Shown piece after piece: positions 60,388 to 64,000 of a stretch of 64,000 nt of DNA. The stretch lies in assembly GCA_017434555.1 (NCBI GenBank), contig JAFRFB010000013.1:1-64000 (forward strand), read 5' to 3'. Below the pieces are notes generated by a model, which was given only the letters and a program-made list of their open reading frames with translations, was not told where the DNA came from and did no database searches. Numbering within the stretch: position 1 is the first letter of the stretch; each line of letters starts with the position of its first letter. A program made the position numbers and the translations under genes. The DNA comes from Methanobrevibacter sp. (GTDB taxonomy: Archaea > Methanobacteriota > Methanobacteria > Methanobacteriales > Methanobacteriaceae).

Positions 60388-60621
60388 TTATTGAAATCTC
60401 ACCAATTTAACAATATCTGTCAATCTTATTGTTTCATAAACAGCCATTTGTGAAACTGTTTTTATAATGTTCTCCACACCAAAATGATTAAGTAAGTCCC
60501 ACTCATCATCAGATAATTCATAATTAAAACTATAATTACTGTAATGATAAAACTTGTCATTTTTGTCAATGAAAAATGATACCTTCATTGAATCTCTGAT
60601 AATAAAGTTAAATCCATACAT
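60388..60621 (-). CDS. Provirus hypothetical protein, 77 residues
   Basis: An acidic and aromatic-rich protein (KVSFFIDKNDKFYHYSNYSFNYELSDDEWDLLNHFG) without a recognised domain. GGTGAT precedes the ATG by 5 bases. It is spaced 16 bases from the gene downstream. Confidence 0.65.
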   Translation of the reverse strand: MYGFNFIIRDSMKVSFFIDKNDKFYHYSNYSFNYELSDDEWDLLNHFGVENIIKTVSQMAVYETIRLTDIVKLVRFQ

Positions 60622-60634
60622 AATATCACCAGTG

Positions 60635-61024
60635 TTAGATTAACACTCCTTTAATGATTTCAACGGTCTCGTCCATTTTAGTAACATTATACTTGGAAAT
60701 AGACAAAGCTTTACCAATCTCATTGTTATAAGCTCTTTTTTCGATGAGTAATTGCTCATAATGGTCAATTAAACTTCTTTTAAAATCACATAATATTGAC
60801 TCTAAATCAGTTAATGGACTTCTAACATTCTCATATTCAATATAAGCTGTCATTATGAGTTCATTATCACCCTCGTACATTTCTTCATATGTATCACATT
60901 TTTCTTCAGCTCGTTTAAGTTCATCTCCTATGTCTTTTTTCATTTGATTGACATCTTTTTCAGCGATGACAATTAATTTGACATCTTTTTTCATTAATTC
61001 TGTTAAATATTCAACTCGGTTCAT
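60635..61024 (-). CDS. Provirus coiled-coil protein, 129 residues
   Basis: Almost entirely helical and charged, with heptad-like stretches (ELMKKDVKLIVIAEKDVNQMKKDIGDELKRAEEK) and a second helix pair to residue 125. GAGGTGAT places the start at the ATG at 61024; earlier in-frame starts overlap the previous gene and have no ribosome site. No function is evident. Confidence 0.7.
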   Translation of the reverse strand: MNRVEYLTELMKKDVKLIVIAEKDVNQMKKDIGDELKRAEEKCDTYEEMYEGDNELIMTAYIEYENVRSPLTDLESILCDFKRSLIDHYEQLLIEKRAYNNEIGKALSISKYNVTKMDETVEIIKGVLI

Positions 61025-61037
61025 ATCTATCACCTCG

Positions 61038-61223
61038 TTATTCAAATAATACATCAATGTGTATAAACATGCCATAAGTAAAGTTAAGCACTGCTCCAGC
61101 ATCTTTTAACAAATTCTCAACTTTATTTACACTATATTTATCAACAACAAGAGAATAATGATTATCACTCTCTTCGTTGATTTTTAAGCAGTCTTCTTTG
61201 ATTTTTTCAATGATTTCATTCAT
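61038..61223 (-). CDS. Provirus hypothetical protein, 61 residues
   Basis: A short protein (NEIIEKIKEDCLKINEESDNHYSLVVDKYSV). Its beginning, a helix then E-(S/A)-(D/E)-x-H-Y-S, resembles that of the 92-residue protein encoded just upstream (61241-61519), so both may descend from one gene. The ATG at 61223 follows GGGGGATTGG. Confidence 0.6.
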   Translation of the reverse strand: MNEIIEKIKEDCLKINEESDNHYSLVVDKYSVNKVENLLKDAGAVLNFTYGMFIHIDVLFE

Positions 61224-61240
61224 ATTTACCAATCCCCCAT

Positions 61241-61519
61241 TTAACTAATAATATAGTATTTATCACCATCTAAATCATCTAAATACATAGTAGATGGGTC
61301 TAAGGTCATGATTTTTAGATTTTCATGAACCTCAGGACAAAAACTGTCTCCACCATTGAAATCTTTGATAGATTCAAATTTCTCTGCTAATTCATTCATG
61401 ATTTCAGGTTTATCATAAATATTAATAGCAATAGTTGGATATTCTTCAAAATATTCAATACTATAATGTTCAGATGCTTCTGAAACAATTTCTACAATTT
61501 TATTCATTAATTTATTCAT
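61241..61519 (-). CDS. Provirus hypothetical protein, 92 residues
   Basis: The start NKLMNKIVEIVSEASEHYSIEYFEEYPTIAINIYDKPEIMNELAEKF (residues 2-48) suggests an alpha/beta fold similar to the next small protein. The ATG at 61519 follows the unusual ribosome site GAGCTGAT. An ATG at 61540 overlaps the DUF4314 gene and lacks such a site. Confidence 0.65.
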   Translation of the reverse strand: MNKLMNKIVEIVSEASEHYSIEYFEEYPTIAINIYDKPEIMNELAEKFESIKDFNGGDSFCPEVHENLKIMTLDPSTMYLDDLDGDKYYIIS

Positions 61520-61532
61520 ATTTATCAGCTCG

Positions 61533-61748
61533 TTATTCATCTATAAGTTTAAAATCATCTATATCGCAATTTAATGCTAATCCACTACCATTTTCCCATT
61601 CAACATGAATTTGACCTATATCGTCAATGTGATAGATTTTTCCACGAGTTCCAACAGGTGGAGCTTGTGGGTCATCCATATAAACCAATTCAACAGTTGT
61701 TCCGATTGGATACATTCTTTTTAACATTTCTTTGTCAGTTTTAAACAT
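61533..61748 (-). CDS. DUF4314-family protein, 71 residues
   Basis: The sequence YPIGTTVELVYMDDPQAPPVGTRGKIYHIDDIGQIHVEWENGSGLALNCDIDDFKLI (residues 13-69) matches the small beta-barrel DUF4314, common in phages and conjugative elements and of unknown function. The P-x-G-T-x-G-x-I and D-D-I-G-x-I-x-V-x-W motifs are complete. GAGGCGAC precedes the ATG. Confidence 0.85.
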   Translation of the reverse strand: MFKTDKEMLKRMYPIGTTVELVYMDDPQAPPVGTRGKIYHIDDIGQIHVEWENGSGLALNCDIDDFKLIDE

Positions 61749-61769
61749 AGTTTTGTCGCCTCGTTTAAT

Positions 61770-62048
61770 TTAATTGAGATTAAATCTCATCTCACAATAA
61801 TTTTCATCGAATTCAATTAATCTAGCACGATTTAAGTAAAAATCATGTTCTTCATCGTTATTAATGAAGTCCATGACTTTATCAAAATCTTCGCCACTAA
61901 AAAAGCTATATATTTCACTACTGCCTTTATTATAACGATTAAATGGAAATCCATAGCAATTTTCTTCAACTTCAATCATTCCACCAAGTAAATCAGTGAT
62001 TTTACTACTAATTTCACTACTTACTTCATCTCTTGGGTCATAACTCAT
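61770..62048 (-). CDS. Provirus hypothetical protein, 92 residues
   Basis: An acidic, soluble protein (SYDPRDEVSSEISSKITDLLGGMIEVEENCYGFPFNRY) with no recognised domain. The ATG directly follows the upstream stop, with GGAGTGAT ahead of it, so it is translationally linked to the preceding gene. Confidence 0.65.
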   Translation of the reverse strand: MSYDPRDEVSSEISSKITDLLGGMIEVEENCYGFPFNRYNKGSSEIYSFFSGEDFDKVMDFINNDEEHDFYLNRARLIEFDENYCEMRFNLN

Positions 62049-62276
62049 TTAAATCACTCCTACAACTGCATCACGACTAGTTTGAATAATTTCAAGATAT
62101 TCTTTGTAATCTTGAGATTTACAAGTGATTTTAATACCTGATGCTGTTTTTAAGATTACAGAACCAGTAGCACCGATACAAACAAAATCTACAACATTTA
62201 ATCCAGCATTAACATCTAAAATATTGGTTACTGGGACACATTGGGATTTTTCTTCATTTCCGATTGTCATAAACAT
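62049..62276 (-). CDS. Provirus hypothetical protein, 75 residues
   Basis: A small beta-rich protein (NEEKSQCVPVTNILDVNAGLNVVDFVCIGATGSVILKTASGIKITC). No family recognised. GGGTGAT places the start at the ATG at 62276; the longer frame would overlap the previous gene. Confidence 0.6.
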   Translation of the reverse strand: MFMTIGNEEKSQCVPVTNILDVNAGLNVVDFVCIGATGSVILKTASGIKITCKSQDYKEYLEIIQTSRDAVVGVI

Positions 62277-62289
62277 TAAAATCACCCAA

Positions 62290-62607
62290 TTATTCACCAA
62301 TAGTGATGTTAATTTCTCTGTGTTCAAATCCACCATAGCATAATAAGCTACAACGATTAGGAACAGCTAATTCAACATCTTCTACAATATCTCCAAAGTT
62401 ATTTTTGATATTTTCAAATAATTCAGTTGATTCTTTGATATAATCTCCTTCTTCACGGTCTTCATTGAATTCTGCGAATTCATCCCATCTAAAAACTCTA
62501 ACAAATATTCCATTGTATTCAGGAAGAACATCGAAATCTACAAGACAATTACAAGATTTAGCAGATTTTTCTACAAATTTTGACACTTTTACATATTTTT
62601 CATTCAT
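62290..62607 (-). CDS. First gene of the small provirus operon, 105 residues
   Basis: An acidic protein with NEKYVKVSKFVEKSAKSCNCLVDFDVLPEYNGIFVRVF and a second half ending EHREINITIGE. No recognised domain. The ribosome site is GAGCTGAT, identical to that of the 61519 gene. A promoter with an inverted repeat lies directly upstream. Confidence 0.65.
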   Translation of the reverse strand: MNEKYVKVSKFVEKSAKSCNCLVDFDVLPEYNGIFVRVFRWDEFAEFNEDREEGDYIKESTELFENIKNNFGDIVEDVELAVPNRCSLLCYGGFEHREINITIGE

Positions 62608-62629
62608 TTTTATCAGCTCGTTAGTTTTT

Positions 62630-62680
62630 ACGAGGTTTCATACCTCGTTAATTATAATAGCGACAAACTTATATATAAAG
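62630..62680 (-). promoter_or_regulatory. Promoter with inverted repeat for the small provirus operon
   Basis: On the minus strand CTTTATATATAAG (62680-62668) is the TATA box; transcription should begin near 62648. The perfect inverted repeat ACGAGGT-ATGAA-ACCTCGT spans 62648-62630, so it starts at the mRNA 5' end or is an operator over the start site. Confidence 0.6.
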
Positions 62681-62719
62681 TTATTTATTTTGTAAATGAA
62701 AAAGTTTTAAAAAAAATAT

Positions 62720-62746
62720 ATATACTTCAAGAAAAATGAAGTATAT
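62720..62746 (-). terminator. Terminator after the lysin-like gene
   Basis: ATATACTTCA and TGAAGTATAT form a perfect 10-base stem with a 7-base loop. On the minus strand a run of T follows (TATATTTTTTTT). It lies 64 bases after the peptidase stop. Confidence 0.75.
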
Positions 62747-62809
62747 CCTAATTAAAACATTTAAATATGCAAAATAAAGATTTAAAATAGGCAATTCCCC
62801 AAATAATAT

Positions 62810-63625
62810 TCATTGGTACAAGTCATCAAAAATCCATGAAGGATTATATGCAATTACTCTTCCATCACTGCACCAGTTGCTAGTAACAGCCTCTCCATCT
62901 AAAACTGCTGCCGGATCACGGTAGAACCAATCACCATTATTCCTAAATCTTAATCTGACATGACCTGTTCCTGACTTGCACATCACATGAACGAATTGTA
63001 CCTCATAATGAGTACCATATTTCTTGTTCATTCCTAATGCCAATCTGTAAAATAATTGGGCTACATCAGTACAGTTGGCACCAAGTTTTTTAGCAATTCT
63101 TCTGATAGTATCAGATGTATTATATTGGGAGTTGTAATAAAAAGCATATTTCATATATCTTATTGCTAATAAAGCATCGTCGATGGTTTTACAAACACCG
63201 AAATACTTTTCAAACTCATCTAACACTGCATCAGTGTTTTCACTGGTACTGTTTTCTTTTTTGATATAAACAATTCTAGGTGATGCTCCGTTGAGAACCT
63301 CATATGCAGAAACACGATTTGCCATATTTGCATAAGTATTTAGATAATATTTTGTTCCATCACTACCAGTTACATAGTTTGGTAAAAAAGACAAATCTTT
63401 GTTATCAAAGATTGCACACTCAACGAATTCAGCAATAAGTGCGTCTCTTTCATAATTAGTTCCTCTATCTTTAATAGCATTCAATATTGTTCCATAGTCT
63501 GCTACTCGGTCAAAATATCCATATATACATCTAGTATTAAATTTTCTATTATTTTTAACCAACCAGTAAGCAATCCTATTCATTAAATACCAATACTCAT
63601 TGATTTCTATAAATTTTTCACTCAT
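62810..63625 (-). CDS. Probable pseudomurein-cleaving phage lysin (transglutaminase-like cysteine peptidase)
   Basis: A 271-residue protein. Residues 1-120 look like one or two pseudomurein-binding-type units (INEYWYLMNRIAYWLVKNN; TYANMANRVSAYEVLNGASPRIVYIK). Residues 135-271 form a transglutaminase-like peptidase with Cys in GANCTDVAQLFYRLA (about 184), His in MCKSGTGHVRLRF (about 223) and Asp in GDWFYRDPAAVLDGEA (about 237). This matches the layout of archaeal virus endoisopeptidases PeiW, PeiP and PeiR (family C71), which cut pseudomurein cross-links. There is no signal peptide or holin next to it. GAGCTGAT precedes the ATG. It lies directly after a tail-fibre-like gene. Confidence 0.8.
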   Translation of the reverse strand: MSEKFIEINEYWYLMNRIAYWLVKNNRKFNTRCIYGYFDRVADYGTILNAIKDRGTNYERDALIAEFVECAIFDNKDLSFLPNYVTGSDGTKYYLNTYANMANRVSAYEVLNGASPRIVYIKKENSTSENTDAVLDEFEKYFGVCKTIDDALLAIRYMKYAFYYNSQYNTSDTIRRIAKKLGANCTDVAQLFYRLALGMNKKYGTHYEVQFVHVMCKSGTGHVRLRFRNNGDWFYRDPAAVLDGEAVTSNWCSDGRVIAYNPSWIFDDLYQ

Positions 63626-63644
63626 ATTATCAGCTCCATTTTTT

Positions 63645-64000
63645 CTAATTAATAAAAAAATTAATATTTAATTTTAAAACATCTGAAAAAGCAGTTCCTG
63701 CTACAAAACCAGTATTATCTCTTAAACGATTGAAAGTAACTCCACCATTAGATTTTACGGTACAAGTCCATAATTTAGCATCATCTTTTAACTCACAGAC
63801 ACATGAAATATCATTAGCAGGTCTAAAACCAGTAGGCAATGTTCCGATTGTTAATTCTGTCAGTGCTTGAGGGTAAGCATTTAATACTGGAAAACCAATT
63901 ATTTGAACAGATTTTCCAACTTTACGATATTTTACTTTGTTGGCAGTGTCAAAATTATAAAAATTTCCAGTTAAACTTAAATCAACCCAACCACTGTCAT
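63645..64000 (-). CDS. Tail-fibre or minor structural protein, C-terminal part (cut by window end)
   Basis: The frame stays open from the stop at 63645 to the window end, so the gene extends beyond 64000; internal TTG codons are not starts. The 117 visible residues read in order WVDLSLTGNFYNFD, VKYRKVGKSVQIIGFPVLNA, LTIGTLPTGFRPANDISC and NGGVTFNRLRD. The pattern Y-R-K-x-G-x-x-V-x-I-x-G followed by L-P-x-G-(F/Y)-R-P is common at the C-termini of phage tail-fibre and receptor-binding proteins. It supports a siphovirus-like provirus. Confidence 0.8.
   Translation of the reverse strand, partial: DSGWVDLSLTGNFYNFDTANKVKYRKVGKSVQIIGFPVLNAYPQALTELTIGTLPTGFRPANDISCVCELKDDAKLWTCTVKSNGGVTFNRLRDNTGFVAGTAFSDVLKLNINFFIN

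Larger units (their letters stand above)
59940..64000 (-). mobile_element. Provirus end (partial)
   Basis: Eleven consecutive minus-strand genes include a tail-fibre end, a pseudomurein-lysin-like gene, a DUF4314 gene and many small unknown genes with virus-type spacing. Ribosome sites such as GAGCTGAT differ from the host's usual AGGTGAT. No integrase or attachment repeat can be seen; they would be expected in the region outside the window or near 58.7-59.9 kb. It may be either a provirus or a degraded remnant, but no gene is visibly broken. Confidence 0.75.

Overview
The window looks like a low-GC gut or rumen methanogen chromosome, most probably Methanobrevibacter or a close relative in the Methanobacteriales. 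The basis is a CfbD subunit for coenzyme F430 synthesis, archaeal clamp-loader subunits (RfcS, RfcL), Hef, pseudomurein-type Mur ligases, and several very large adhesin-like proteins. Ribosome binding sites are mostly (A)GGTGAT. Several genes have a TATA box about 25-28 bases upstream of the start codon and appear leaderless. Identifications come from reading motifs in the translations; no database search was run.

Layout. 1-8.2 kb: the 3' end of an Ig-repeat adhesin, two overlapping Mur-ligase genes, a small membrane protein and Hef. 8.3-13.5 kb: a 1718-residue beta-helix adhesin built of three tandem 440-residue modules. 13.5-25.7 kb: housekeeping genes, namely a hisS-hisI-PINA-like-TIM barrel operon, aroE, rfcS-rfcL, an intact IS element (21965-23934) with a 4-base target duplication, an HtpX protease with an EF-hand-like loop, and TrmI. 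25.9-32.4 kb: two paralogous surface proteins that fuse a beta-helix, a papain-type peptidase, a lectin-like domain and Ig repeats. 32.7-36.8 kb: leuS, nadE and an NTF2-like gene.

36.8-48.4 kb is the accessory core. It holds an orphan solute-binding protein, a twice-frameshifted MFS gene, a Panacea/RelE-like toxin-antitoxin pair between 23-bp direct repeats, and a Get3/ArsA ATPase. Next come an FMN-binding PNPOx-like protein and a large surface protein with an unknown 600-residue C-terminal region followed 3 nt later by a two-helix membrane protein. An HxlR regulator with CbiE lies divergent from a zinc-macrodomain plus class M sirtuin pair. The PNPOx-like and macrodomain promoters share an identically spaced triple GTTACT box directly upstream of their TATA boxes, which suggests an HxlR-controlled, possibly redox-linked ADP-ribosylation regulon.

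48.3-58.7 kb: phosphoesterases, an OLA1/YchF-type GTPase, small proteins, an anion permease, a TetR regulator, CfbD, HisH and an AIR-synthase-like protein. 59.9 kb to the end: the edge of a provirus, all on the minus strand. It has nine small early or accessory genes behind one promoter, a pseudomurein-peptidase-like lysin, and the C-terminus of a tail-fibre-like protein cut by the window end. No tRNA, rRNA or CRISPR array was seen.
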